Shown: one piece after another, positions 24,144 to 36,500 of the stretch
Numbering within the stretch: position 1 is the first letter of the stretch
Layout of the letters: each line of letters opens with the position of its first letter
Assembly (NCBI GenBank): GCA_001600875.1
Contig: BCLD01000014.1
Coordinates: 660,123-724,122 of the forward strand
From: Solicoccozyma terricola
Lineage: Eukaryota > Basidiomycota > Tremellomycetes > Filobasidiales > Piskurozymaceae
Length of the DNA stretch: 64,000 bases
Direction: 5' to 3'
Position numbers and translations under genes: made by a program
The notes under the pieces: model-generated
The model's database searches: none
What the model was told of the DNA's origin: nothing
What the model saw: only the letters and a program-made list of their open reading frames with translations

Positions 24144-26660
24144 TTACTCATTTTCGTCGCTATTGATCGATTCCACGCGACGTTTCTTCTTCGGTGGTGC
24201 GGGTTCATCGTCGAACGAGGTGATACGCTTGTTGCGGTGAAGGTCTTCGTCGTCATCGACGCCGTCACTGACACTATCATTTTCGTCGACAGAGTCCTCC
24301 TCTTCCTCGGCATTGATACCGTCAGCGTCATCAGCTTGATAAGCATCCTCGCTTTCGTTATCGGAGAGCGATATCTCTGCCGGCGTCAGAGTCCCGTTCG
24401 TGCCAGATCCGTTTGCCGTGCCGTTTGCTGTGTCATGATCTGGAAGGGGCACACCTCGGCGCCTCGCTGGTGCAGCGTACTCAACAAAATCTTCTTCTTC
24501 GTCCTCTGGCTCCTCCTGATTGAGAGCCACAGGAAAGTCAGCACATGTTACTCCAAACTGATGTTTGGCGTAGAAGCTTACCTCTTGAACCTCGGCATAG
24601 TTGATGCGACCTGACCGCCGTGGTCCTATAGTCAAGTACTGAGCTGCCCTCACAGCCTTGGCTTCTCTAATCTCGCGAGCTCGTCGACTCCTCTCTTGCG
24701 ATGCTGCAAATTTGAGTCTGTCTTGTACCAGTTCCTGCATGATGGGCGGCGGTCAGCTTCGACAACTTTTGCGGAACAAGAGCTAGTGCTAACCATCTCA
24801 AACGCTTCCAATTCTGGCAGCCTCGCTTCAAGTACCTTCGCGATCTCCCCGTCTCTAAGCGCTCCTGCTTCTGCCTTGGTGGCCGCTGCCTTTTTCGCCT
24901 TTCCCTTCGCTGCCTTTTTCGCTTTAGCCTTTTCAGGGGCAGTTTCGCCGGATGCTTTGAATCGATCGAGATGTTGCATGTATTGTTCTTTGGTGGACGA
25001 GATGAGACGCCATTCTGAAGCAAAATGGAGTGGATTTGTTTGGGTGTAAATTCGATAAGTTGCTGAGAAAGGGAGGAGATTTTAGTTGGTTTACTTCACT
25101 CAAGTGAAGACATTAGTAACTCACGCTCGAATAACCATATCCTTTTGTTCTCCGAGTCTTTGTTGATTGGTTCGGTAGTGATCGCGGTTCCTTCGGCAGC
25201 TCGTTTCTTTTTCGAAGGATACAGTACGTCTATGTAATCGCGGGTGTCCTGATGCTCTATCACTAGATGTTCCATAATTTTTCCGTCAGTTCGTAAATAG
25301 GTCTTGAAACCCCAGCTTCGATGCTACTCACATTGCCAATCCACCATCTGCCTGAGCATCGTGGATCTTTCATGCCAAGACAACTCCCATAATCCTTTCT
25401 CAGCCAATGGATTCCTCGCTAGCCTCTCTTGATATTCTCTCGCAGCTTTAACACCTGGATCTTCCATGTCTTCGTCAATTGCTTCTTCAGTATGAGCACC
25501 AGAATCTCTAGCTTTTCCTTTGCCTTTCCCGTTGGTTACCGGCGTGCTCGAAGTCGATTTCGATCTCTTCTTGACGGGACGTTGGACGTAGGGGGTATAG
25601 AAGTATTCATCCCATACTGTCAGGGGAGTACCAGGTTGAAGACGGAAATTGATATAGGATGAGAGGTTGGCAGTCAAGGTATCCATACTGTGGATAAACA
25701 AGGCGAGTTGAAAAGAAAGCGTTAGCTAGGATTGGCGGATCCCTGTCAATTATTTAGCAACTCACTCCGCTTTCTTTCCAGTTTTCTTCTGAAGGTTGTT
25801 CAAGAACCTCATGATGATCTCGACCATCACATCTTCAGGAGAGTTAGCGAGTAATCCACGTTCCAGACTGTGAAGAAAAGGGTGAGAGAGGGGGGGGGGC
25901 GGGGGGGATCGTCATCAGCTTGGCCCCTCGATCGAGATTCGTCCCGGTCCCCAATGAACAAGGCGCGTATGATCGCGTTAGGTTAGGAAGAGGTAGCATG
26001 AGCAGCTCAGGTCATGGATACGAGCTCATCCAGACGTAGCTAGCTCTACTAGCTTTCGGCCACCTCCCCATGAGGTCATACAACCCTACAAAGACGACGA
26101 TCTTGTTCTGACTCTCATTCATCATTCTACTCACTCGTCGATTGTAAACAGTCCCTTGATGCGTGCGTTTGAATCTTTGACATCCCCGTCGAAGAATTTA
26201 TCTGCGAAAGCGAAGATGTACGGTATCTGCCAGCTGTGGGTGGTTGATCTGTTCGTCAGCATGTCGAATGTCCGACAAGCTTTCTTCCCTGACACCACCC
26301 TACTCACTCCTCCTCGATGTTTGCAGGTATCAATCTTGGCATAGGCGTTGGTTCAGGTAGAGCTTTAGAAGTTGAAGCTTCTGGACTCTCCGATATTCTT
26401 TCATCCTGCCCCTCTACGACCTTTTTCTTCGGAGTACCATTTGCTGTTCGTTTGGACGATGGCTCCGACTTGATCTTGAACGCTTTCGGCTTGTCGTTGA
26501 GGGAGATTTTCTTCTTGAGGTCCATGGGACCTTCGGGTGGTGAGCTCAGGACGGAGGAGGCTGGCGATGGTTCGGCAGGAGGGTCTGAAAGGTCGGATCC
26601 CATGTCGACGTCGATGATTGTGTATGGACGGACGTCGTCCGTGGATGGCATGTCAGTCAT
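24144..26660 (-). CDS. DDT/WHIM-domain chromatin-remodelling factor
   Basis: Likely accessory subunit of an ISWI-type remodeller (Rsf1/Itc1/Ioc-like) in the nucleus; the exact orthologue is unclear. Eight exons: 26308-26660, 26135-26233, 25766-25867, 25332-25687, 25125-25262, 24794-25062, 24582-24734 and 24144-24515; 613 aa. After an acidic/Lys tail, a helical DDT-like block begins WQIPYIFAFADKFFDGDVKD. The WHIM1-like motif is KGLWELSWHERSTMLRQMVD, and a later block reads ENKRIWLFEPTYRIYTQTNP then FASEWRLISSTKEQYMQHLD, like WHIM2. A Lys/Ala-rich helix and a very acidic tail with a basic PPKKKRRVES signal (probable NLS) follow. Intron 2 is 267 nt and carries a G/C homopolymer. Confidence 0.8.
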
Positions 26661-26874
26661 GGTGGGGCTGAGCGATAGCCGTTTGGAGTGTAGAGTGATG
26701 TGGGAAGGGATGGCCAGTGCAACAGTGGTGTGTTGCTTGCGCGACTGAGTGAGTCGAACGCGCAAGGCAGCTTGAACCCTTTTCATCTCAGAACTGATGC
26801 AATCAATCGCTGGGTATTCGTGAGAACGAAGCGAGCAACGGGCCACAGAAACGACGACGACGACGACAACGACG

Positions 26875-26909
<35 letters not shown>

Positions 26910-27082
26910 CAGCATGAGGTCCATGTCCGTGCCGCCCTCTCCAAGCTGCCCGCATGAAACATCCACATCGTATCTGCAACATCCTGCAGGCCCGTACAAA
27001 TTCGGCTCTTCCAGCCGTCGACGACCGACAGTAGGAGACCCTCTGTTGGATTTTTTTCCCCCCATACTTCGTGTCGAGACGC
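26661..27082. other. Upstream region of the WHIM gene with a trinucleotide tract
   Basis: 422 nt between the WHIM-gene start and the fumarase stop. It holds the WHIM promoter and leader and the 3' UTR of the fumarase gene. A long open frame on the minus strand runs through the trinucleotide tract in frame with the WHIM gene, but the first ATG with gene-like context downstream of it is at 26660. Confidence 0.5.
26851..26909. repeat. (GAC/AAC)n microsatellite
   Basis: About twenty trinucleotide units: first mainly ACG, then alternating GAC and AAC. It lies 190-250 nt upstream of the WHIM-gene ATG, so probably in its promoter or 5' UTR. Confidence 0.9.
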
Positions 27083-29623
27083 TTATACCTCGTCAGGGTA
27101 GAGCATGACTGTGTTGGGCGGTGAGAATAAGTTAGATACCTTATGGAGACTAGGCAGAGCACAGCAACTACTCACGCTCAGGTCGAACCTTTTCATCGAA
27201 CTCCTCGGGAGTGAGGAGACCAAGAGAGACTGTGGCCTCCTTGAGACTGTAAGGGATTTTTTTTCCAGTATGAGCTGAAAGATGCAGGACGCCCGTGACA
27301 ACTCTCCAAACTCACGTCGTGCCCTCCTTGTGAGCCTTCTTCGCACACTTGGCAACGTCTGCACAGAAGCATTGCATTGTCAGTCAAAACTGCGTCGCTT
27401 TGCAGTCATATTTTACTACTCCCAAACTCACTGTCGTAACCCAAGTGACTGTTCAAAATCGTTGCCAGCATCAACGACTCGTTAAGCAACGTGCTGATCC
27501 TCTTCTCATTCGCCTCGATTCCAACGACACAGTTTTTCGTGAAACTCCTCGCACCATCTCCCAACAACCTGATGGATTGCAAAAGATTCTTGATGAGGAC
27601 AGGTTTGAACACGTTGAGCTCGAATTGACCATATGAACCAGCGACGGATATGGTGGTGTTGTTACCCATCACCTGAGCGGCGACCATGGTGAGTGCCTCG
27701 CATTGGGTCGGGTTAACCTTTCCAGGCATGATTGAGGATCCCGGCTCGTTCTCTGGGAGCGAGAGTTCACCAAGACCACATCGAGGACCGGAACCAAGGT
27801 AACGGATGTCGTTGGCAATCTTCATCAAGGAGACGGCGATGGTGTTGAGTGCGCCAGAAGCTTCAACGATGGCATCGTGGGCAGCGAGGGCCTCAAACTG
27901 CAGGTTTAGGATTGGGGCGTGAGCATGATGATTGACAGCGTAGAGTGCTGGAATCTCACCTTGTTTGGTGCGGTGATGAATTCATACCCGGTAATCTTGG
28001 AGATGGCATCAGCGACCTTTACATCAAATCCTCTCTTGGTGTTAAGACCCTGACAGAGCGAGCGCGAGGCATTCATCAGTCATCCAAACACCACAATTCT
28101 GCAGTTCCTGTTCCTGCTTAATACTCACAGTCCCAACAGCTGTTCCACCCTGAGCCAACATACTCAACCTAGGAATGACAGCCTCGACTCTAGAGATAGA
28201 GTTCTTGATCTGTTGAACATAACCACTGAACTCCTGTCCAAGAGTAAGCGGAGTTGCATCCTGCAAATGAGTTCGTCCAATCTTGATGATATGCTCGAAT
28301 GATGCTCGTTTGGCTTCGAGCGCGTCGTGTAGCTCGTGAAGAGCTGGCAGGAGGGTGATATTGAGCTCGGTGACGGCAGCGACGTGCATAGCAGTTGGGA
28401 AGCTGATGTAACATGGTTTGTATCCTTTAGCTCGAATAATAATCCACCTGATCATTTTAAAATTCACATCCGCGTTACTCACGTATCGTTACTACTTTGA
28501 CTCATGTTAACATGATCATTCGGATGAACAGGTTTCTTGGAACCAAGTTCCCCACCGAGGAGTTCGATAGCACGGTTGGAAATGACCTCGTTCACGTTCA
28601 TGTTAGTTTGAGTTCCGGAGCCGGTTTGGAAGACGACGAGTGGGAAATGAGACATGAGTTGGCCGGATATGACTTCATCAGAGGCTCGTCCGATAGCATC
28701 GACGATTTTGGGGTCGAGGCCTGGCAGCAGGATGAAAAAGCGTGTTACACAGGGAATCCTGGAAGCATTTTGAGGAGAAATATGACTTACCATAAGTGCC
28801 GTTGACCTGAGCAGCAGCCTTCTTCAAGACACCGAATGCCTTAATCAAAGGTGGTGGCATTCGTTCAGTCTCACCTCCTATGGAATTTGGCAGCATGCAG
28901 GTGTGATATTCACGGACGTAATGTCAGCGCGTCATTCCACAACATGTAAATTCCCCAACTTCCACCAAGCACCGCGTGTTCCGGCTTACAGCAGCGGAGA
29001 AGTACGTCGGGCATGTAGTTGGGACCAAGACGAAGAAACATGACTAACCAATATCGAAATTCATCAAACTTCTCTGAGTCTGAGCTCCCCAGTATCGATC
29101 TGCGGGAACCTCGAGAGGTCCGAATGTATCGGCCTCTTTTCGAAATTTCTGAGACTATGAAATAAGAAGGGGGTAGGTGAGGCGGAAGGGAAGAAGAGCG
29201 GTGGTTTGCAGAGAAATGGTGAAGTAGAGAGGAACGGGATGTTGAAAGATGAGGAAACATATTCGAATGGGGACAAGGAAGGAATAGAGATCACGGGAGA
29301 AATAAAAGAGAATCAGCAAGATGGTAGAATGAACTTTCCAAAGCTGTCGGTTCTCGACGCTCATGCATACGACGGCGACTTCCTCCGAATGTTCCTTGGC
29401 TTCATGAACAACTTCGGTTCCATTCCGAATCCAACTTTTCATGTCCCAAATACTTCCAGCGAGTGATTGGCTCCCATCTCCACGGTCTGTCCAAATGGAT
29501 GGCAAGAAGACTCACCATGACGACACTCGATGCGAATGACCTGACGGCGACGCTCCCGGTAGGGATGATTCGTGATGCGGGCTGCTGTATGGCCCACGGA
29601 GTATGCATCGTCCAAGTCAGCAT
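27083..29623 (-). CDS. FUM1: Fumarate hydratase, class II
   Basis: Converts fumarate to malate in the mitochondrial TCA cycle, with a known cytosolic/nuclear pool in fungi (family knowledge). Ten exons: 29516-29623, 29049-29154, 28791-28877, 28483-28720, 28129-28402, 27960-28049, 27432-27897, 27316-27358, 27176-27246 and 27083-27108; 1509 nt, 502 aa. Exon 1 codes for a 36-residue presequence without acidic residues, Arg-containing, with VRSFASS as a likely cleavage region. The mature enzyme has [69 protein letters not shown] and the fumarate-lyase signature [13 protein letters not shown]. Exon 1 ends exactly with ATG, and intron 1 is 361 nt, the longest here apart from the flavoprotein intron. 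Confidence 0.96.
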
Positions 29624-29883
29624 ATACCATTTTCTGATACCTAGGATGGTGCACAGACCTTTGCAGCTGCTCTAAGAACCTGGCGACCGAGCATTGATAC
29701 TCTGGAGGGACGAGTGATGTTGAACGAGACAGGACATGGGATTTGGGTTGGGTTGAGTTGAGATGAGCTACTTGACCCGAATCGCATTCCGCGGATTTCA
29801 TCGGAGGGACGGTATTTCCGCGTTATGCCGATGACAGCGACGGGGGTGGTGGAGAATGGTCACCTAGCATCGTATGTCTACAA
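29624..29883. other. Short gap, fumarase promoter and NSE2 3' UTR
   Basis: 260 nt between FUM1 (start side) and NSE2 (stop side), both on the minus strand. It should carry the FUM1 promoter. No coding sequence seen. Confidence 0.5.
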
Positions 29884-31484
29884 TCACTCGATCAACTCGG
29901 CGTCATCCTCCATCTCATCCTGCCGGATCTGTAATCTTCTCCTTGCATTATCAGATCGTTTCTGTAGTGCTTGATCAGGCTAGTTTGCCAAGCCGTCCCC
30001 CGCCACGTCAGCGTCAGCATTCAAGTCATTTTCAATCATGATTCGTATCAGAATGGACATACCTTCAGATCAGACAACATCAGGATCGAACCACACCCGG
30101 GAACTGGACATTGGGCTTGATGTCCTCGATGTACTTTTATGTGTTCTTTGATTGCTTCTCCGGAGAATCGATGAACACATTTCGTGCTTGCAATGTCACA
30201 CACACACACCCCACACATCAGCATCCTTGTTGATCATCCTTCGTCTTCCAAGCGCCAAGATGGGGCCACAGACGTACCTTTTCACAGCGTCTACAAACGG
30301 CATCAAAGTGATTGGACATTTATATTCCATTGTTTGACCACCCATCTCGATTTCTTCCTCGTCGTCATCGTCTTCTCCTCCATCAGGTCGCTTCAGAGAT
30401 AAAAATTCGGACATTGGCGGACATGGGGTGTGGTGGTTGACTTCCCACATGGATGTACGAAATGATTGATAATGTTCGTTTTTGGAGTCTGGAGGAAGCG
30501 GGGGGAGAATATGGCGAAGAGACGTTTAAGAATCATTCTTCACACGTACGGCAGAGAAAGAATCTTCACTTACACTTTAGACGATCACTTAGTCCATCAT
30601 ATACCGCACATCTCTCGTTCAACTTCTTCTTAAATGTCCCTTGAATATCCGTCTTTCACCCACATCATCCATCACCAACCAGCTTTAGTCGCATGTTCTT
30701 TGCTGTCAGTGGGCAGGAAAACACAAGACAACTCACCAATCCTTTCTCATTTTCCTCTGACAGTTCGTCCTCTAATTCTTTCAGTATTACGATCTGAATA
30801 TCTAGGTGTTTTTGTTGGTCGATGTATGACTTGATGAGTGAGTGCAACGTTTTGAAAGACTGGAATGAGGATGTCAAGGCAAATGGGAATCAGATTGTAG
30901 ATTCCAGGGTGTGTTTCCAAAACCTGATGATTCGTATAGAACGCACTTCATCATGTTCAATACTTCCACTAGCACCTAAAACGTCTTCTAAAGCTACGGC
31001 TGTATCGATGAGTCCTGTGATTCCTTGAGCAATGTCTGAGAATGCTTTTTTGAGAGATGATCGATGAGTCTGGAGCTGTGTGTATGTCGACGAGCAGATT
31101 TGAGACATGATGAGGACAAAAAGTATTGTTATGAAGATCAAGGTAGGATAGAATAAAGCAATCAGTTCCAACGTCGTACATATCGTCGGTCCAACTCTCG
31201 CGAACCCGTGTTACCGAAGACATATTTTCCCATGTCACCCGACTCACTCTTTGAAAAGTCTGCGGGGTGCCCATCAACGGCACCTCTACAAAAGTCTGGA
31301 TCGACAACCCATCAAGATCATCATCAATCGTGTGCACCTCTCCCTCTTCCTCCTCTTCGTCTTGGTCTACATCCTCCATTGCATCAGCTGCAACGGATTG
31401 GTCTACGGGATGAGAGCGCGTAGACTGGGGGCGAAAGTTGGTACGGGAGGTGGAAGTGGAAGCTATTGCGTTTTCACGGGCCAT
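29884..31484 (-). CDS. NSE2: SUMO E3 ligase Nse2/Mms21 of the Smc5/6 complex
   Basis: SUMO ligase subunit of Smc5/6, acting in DNA repair (family knowledge). Seven exons: 31248-31484, 30947-31075, 30737-30859, 30574-30652, 30278-30488, 30063-30186 and 29884-29979; 999 nt, 332 aa. An acidic N-terminus (EDVDQDEEEEEGEVHTIDDD) precedes helical segments predicted to dock on Smc5 (SFKTLHSLIKSYIDQQKH). The C-terminal SP-RING reads EYKCPITLMPFVDAVKS, then TKCVHRFSGEAIKEHIKVHR and QAQCPVPGCGSIL; the spacing of Cys and His fits the single-zinc SP-RING. The tail is Arg-rich then acidic. The acceptor of the second exon could also be six nt further down without changing frame. Confidence 0.9.
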
Positions 31485-31738
31485 TGTGGGATGATGAAAT
31501 CGGTGCCCAGTCGTTTAGTGCTGTGGAGGTGAGGATGGACGACTCGACTATTACTACGCGTGTACCTGATCGTTGTCCCGCGATGATTCCCCAGAGTCAC
31601 GTGTCAACATTCTCAAGCGGGTGAGTTAGTAACCGGGACATCGTTCGACAGCACAATGATGGATATTGACAGCTGGGGTCACCAGCGGATTGACATTGTC
31701 ACATTCACATCTCCAACAACAATTGCTTGTATCCAGTC

Positions 31739-33179
31739 CTACCGATGCAATGGTCCTCGCCAGTTCTCACTCGAAAACACCCTCCTCAGCCAATTCGCCC
31801 GACCTCCCTTTGTTGTCGTCTGCCCGACTACACTGCTACTCGCAGGAGCCTCTTCTCCAACTCGATATCTTCGTTTATATTCTGCTGGGGATTCAGAAGG
31901 TGGTAACGCCCAAAGTCCCACTTTTTTTTGTCTGCGTTGGGGGTGTGATATCAGGTCAAAACGAGATGGATGTCCTAGGCGGAACAGCGGCTGGTTGAAC
32001 CACGTACTTTGCTATCTGTTCTATCCGCTTCATCTCTTCGATACCCCACTTTCCGTATTCTCCACCAGCGGATTCGTATACAACCGCCATTCCCTTTTGA
32101 AGCATGAGGATAGGTAATGGAATATCCCTGAGTATCCATCGTCGTATGTATGGTACCCCAACCTTGAACCATCCCCACATCAGCGTCGCATCTCTTCCCC
32201 CCCCCCCCCTCGGCGGCAATCTTGTGACAAGGACTCACTATTCTCCCATATTGATCTCTTCTTATCAATTGCACCCACATCTTCTTACCCCCTCCATTTA
32301 CAACACTACCTTCCCGATTACCCATCAAAGTCTCTCGTAGCCAATCGAGTGATTCTTGGGAATGAGGCTGAGATGGTCTTCCGAAATGAGCTGATTCAGG
32401 TGCGTCAACTCCGGATATTCGGATGTGGATGGTTTGGTCTTTGAGATCTGATAGATGGAGGGAGGAGTTGTTTGAGACGTGAGATTGATAAATCTTGGGA
32501 AAATGGGGTTTGGGATGAACAGACACACACAGACCTTTGGTGTTGTTGGGGATTTTACGAAGTTTGAGAGGCCAGGAGTAGAATAAACCGGGTGTGTGAA
32601 AGATTCGGAAGTTGTCTGAGATATAGAAGTATCATGAGATCAGAACCGATGGGTTACTTTCAGGACGACTGATCTATCTGGCTCACCTCCATCTCCTACG
32701 CTTTGGGACAAACACGCCAAACCACCCCTCCAAAGGTCAGCGTTGAACGGTCCACCAGATTCGTAGTAAAGCAGCCACACCTACCTAGTCACTACACCTT
32801 TGATCCACCTCTTCTTCTCCAACATCCCCTGAGTAACATAATCTGCCGTCCTGATTCTTCTCCAGTGCCTGCGATAGAAGACAATGACGCCGAGTGTGAG
32901 AGCTGTGGCGGAGGTTGCTGAGAGGATGGCGACACCTGTTTGAGAGGATGTTACGATTTGGATCGGATTAGCTATGGAATCAGGGAGGTAGGAGATGAGG
33001 GTCGAGCTGGTTGCAGATGCAGAGGTGGTCTTGGGAGGTTCGGCGATGTTGGGACTGGAACGTGAGAAGAGGGATGTGAAGGATTCGAGTGGTGACGATG
33101 CGCAGTATAAAGATGCGGTTGGTTGATGGGTACCATGTAGATGGGACTGGACACCCCTGCGCTCCCGAGTACACTGCAT
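31739..33179 (-). CDS. LCL3: Lcl3-type membrane nuclease (staphylococcal nuclease fold)
   Basis: Mitochondrial membrane protein with a micrococcal-nuclease domain; the cellular role is poorly known. Six exons: 32785-33179, 32687-32700, 32535-32615, 32239-32447, 32008-32162 and 31739-31931; 1047 nt, 348 aa. A single membrane segment (VAILSATSATALTLGVIVFY) is followed by RRHWRRIRTADYVTQGMLEK. The nuclease core contains SVGDGDNFRIFHTPG, TIHIRISGVDAPESAHFG and MWVQLIRRDQYGRIVG, matching the Asp/Arg positions of the family. The end, GLWALPPSESPAEYKRR, is also family-like. The second exon is only 14 nt yet codes SVGDG of the active-site loop. The first 40 residues look unlike a presequence, so the start could be different. 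Divergent from PIM1. Confidence 0.88.
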
Positions 33180-33505
33180 AATGGGTAGATAGCCGATGGC
33201 CTCGCTGTGCTACCTCCAATACCCTCCAAGTGATCCCTGTCAATTGTTGGATCGGACTGCTGCCATTCCTCGCACCGCGGATTCTGTGTTGTTCCATCTA
33301 ATCTCTCTCGATTCGCCATCGATGGGGGAAGGAAATGACCAAGCGCCAATCAGACCATCATATACTCTCCCCTCAACGTCGTCTTCCAGCAGCAGCATCG
33401 TCCACGTCGCACGAGCGAGCGAGAGGAGGGATTTAGATCGTATACCTGATTCGCGTTTGGTATCATCGGCGACCCACCCTTTCCAAACCAGTCATTCTCC
33501 CAACC
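33180..33505. promoter_or_regulatory. Divergent promoter region, LCL3 / PIM1
   Basis: 326 nt between the starts of two genes for mitochondrial proteins on opposite strands. A shared regulatory region is likely. Purine/pyrimidine-rich stretches precede the PIM1 ATG, but no recognisable element stands out. Confidence 0.5.
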
Positions 33506-36500
33506 ATGCTCCCACTTCGCACAGCTCTTCGTACCACCTCCACCAGATCTCTTCGCGCTCTTCCCTGCCGTCTTCCAACCGCGGCCTCTTCCTCCCTATA
33601 TCCCTTCCTCGCTGCATCGAGATCGATCCACGCCTCGCCTCACAGACGCAAAGACGAGAAGAAATGGATCAATCCTTCCTCAATCGACGGCAAGGAAGAT
33701 CGGAGCAAAGTTGAGAAAGTTGATGAAAACGCAAAGGAAGATGGAAAGGAGTCGGGTGGGGTAGAGAAGGATTCTGGTGATGGGTCCAGCTCACCGTTGG
33801 ATTCTGTTGGCGAATCGAGCAAGTCTACCGCATCTGCACCGAAGCAGAATCAGTCAGCCACATCATCTTCCTCATCTTCCTCATCAGCATCATCACCACC
33901 CTCTTCTTCTTCTTCTTCCTCCTCATCTTCCTCGGCGTCATCCCCACCCAGCGATGGTGGATCCACCTCTCCTCCACCACCTCCATCCATAGGCGAAACA
34001 CCAAAGTCGGGCAAGGAAGTTGCAAAACTTTCGATTCCAGAGGTGTACCCGCAAGTCTTGGCTCTTCCCATCACTCGACGACCACTCTTTCCAGGTTAGT
34101 CATCTTCTCTGTCTCCATTCTTTCCGTCTTTGTGAGGCTGACTATACATTTGATGTCCCTAGGTTTCTACAAAGCCGTGACCATAACCTCTCCCCCAGTG
34201 ATCGCTGCAATCCGGACTCTTCTTCAACGAGGACAACCATACATCGGAGCATTTCTGTTGAAAGACAGCGAATCTGATTCCGACGTCATCACTTCTCCAG
34301 ATCAGGTGTACCCCGTCGGTGTGTTTGCTCAGATAACGAGCGTCTTTGGTTCTGGGGATGCCGTGACAGGTGATGGAAAGGAGAGGAAGGAGGGTGAAAA
34401 GGAAACTTTGACAGCGGTGCTTTATCCGCATAGGAGGATTAGAATCGATGAGTTGTTGACGGAAAGACCGGCGATCGCCAACGAAGATGCGAATGTTGAG
34501 AAAGTGGACAAGATAGAAGAGGAGAACCCGTCAGTGGTACAGCAAAATCCGGAAAGTGAAGTCACAAGTTTTGAATTGGAAGAAACGCCATCGTCTGAGC
34601 AGGTCAAGGAGGACCTCGCAGGTCAAAGTACTACGTCTCCCAATAAGGAAGATACCTCGCCAATGTCGACCATCTCATTCCTCCATCCACTCCTTCCGAA
34701 CATTTCCCTAACGAACGTATCCAATCTCAAGATGGAACCGTACAAGCGAGATTCTCAGATGATTAGAGCGGTCATGAATGAGCTATTGAGTGTATTCAAA
34801 GATATCGCGCAACTGGCCCCGATCTTCAGGGAACAGAGTGAGTTTGGGGATTTTTGATTTCGCAGTGGCGCCCAGCTGAAAGATATTCGTTCGTAGTCAC
34901 GTCGTTCACGATGTCTCATGGTACTGCCAACGTCTTTGATGATCCGGAGAAGCTAGCGGACTTTGCAGCGGCGGTGTCTTCTGGGGAAGTCGGAGAGCTG
35001 CAAGCTGTTCTCGAGTCGTTATCCGCGGAGGATAGATTACAGAAAGCCTTGTTGATTTTGAAAAAAGAACTCATCAACGCTCAATTGCAATCGAAAATTT
35101 CTAGAGATGTGGAGAGCAAGATTCAAAAGCGTCAACGGGAGTACTACCTCATGGAACAGCTCAAAGGCATCAAAAAGGAACTTGGGATGGAGAGTGATGG
35201 CAAGGACAAGCTCGTTGAAAGGTTCAAGGAGAAGGCGGCCAAATTGGCCATGCCAGAAGGTGTTAGAAAAGTGTTTGACGAGGAGATTAGCAAGTTGATG
35301 CACCTTGAGCCAGCCGCGAGCGAATTCAAGTGAGTTCGATATACAGTAAAACACGGATTCTCCTAGTGGTTGACTTGACGATGTCACCTGCTAAAAACAG
35401 CGTCACCCGCAACTACCTCGACTGGCTCACCCAGGTACCATGGGGCGTCCACTCACCTGAGAACTACGACATTTCCCACGCAATCAAGGTTTTAGACGAG
35501 GACCACTATGGCCTGAAGGATGTCAAAGACCGGATTCTAGAGTTCCTGGCCGTCGGAAAGCTGAGGGGAACTGTGGAGGGCAAGATCATCTGCTTGGTCG
35601 GACCCCCTGGTGTGGGAAAGACCAGTATCGGGAAGAGTATCGCTCGAGCGCTTGGACGACAGTTTTTCAGGTTTTCGGTTGGGGGTTTGACCGATGTCGC
35701 AGAGATCAAGGGCCACAGGAGGACTTATGTTGGGTGGGTATGGATGTGTGAATACAATCGTTTTTCAGACGAGACTGACTGCTTTGTTCACTCAGTGCCA
35801 TGCCGGGAAAGCCAATTCAGGCGCTCAAGAAGGTCGCAACTGAGAATCCTCTTATTTTGATTGACGAGGTAGACAAGATCGGTCGTGGTCACAACGGGGA
35901 TCCGTCCAGTGCCTTGCTCGAAATGCTGGACCCAGAGCAGAATACCTCATTCCTCGATCACTAGTGAGCGCGGGCGGTGAGATTGTATCAACAAACAGAA
36001 TCACTGACGCCCTGCGTTATTCAGTATGGATGTGCCTGTGGATCTCTCCCGCGTCCTCTTCGTCTGCACTGGTGAGCTCAGTCGGTAGACTCTCCCTGAT
36101 GTTACTATGAGCCTCACCTTCTTCCATTGGCAGCCAACGTCTTGGACACCATCCCGGCACCGCTCCTGGACCGTATGGAAGTTCTAGAAGTCAGCGGTTA
36201 TGTTTCAGACGAGAAGTTGGCTATCGCGGACAGATACCTCTCACCTCAAGCGAAGGAAGCGTCCGGGTTGAAGGACACTGACATCAAGATCGAGCCGGAA
36301 GCCATCGAGGCTTTGATCAGATACTATTGTCGAGAGAGTGGAGTACGTAATTTGAAGAAGCATATCGACAAGGTGAGATGGTGTAGCCGGAAAACAGATG
36401 AGGAACCTATTGACCCAGAGATCTCGCTAGATCTACCGCAAGGCTGCTTTCCGCATCGTGCAGGACCTGGGAGAAAGCGGTCTGCCAGAACCAGCCGAGA

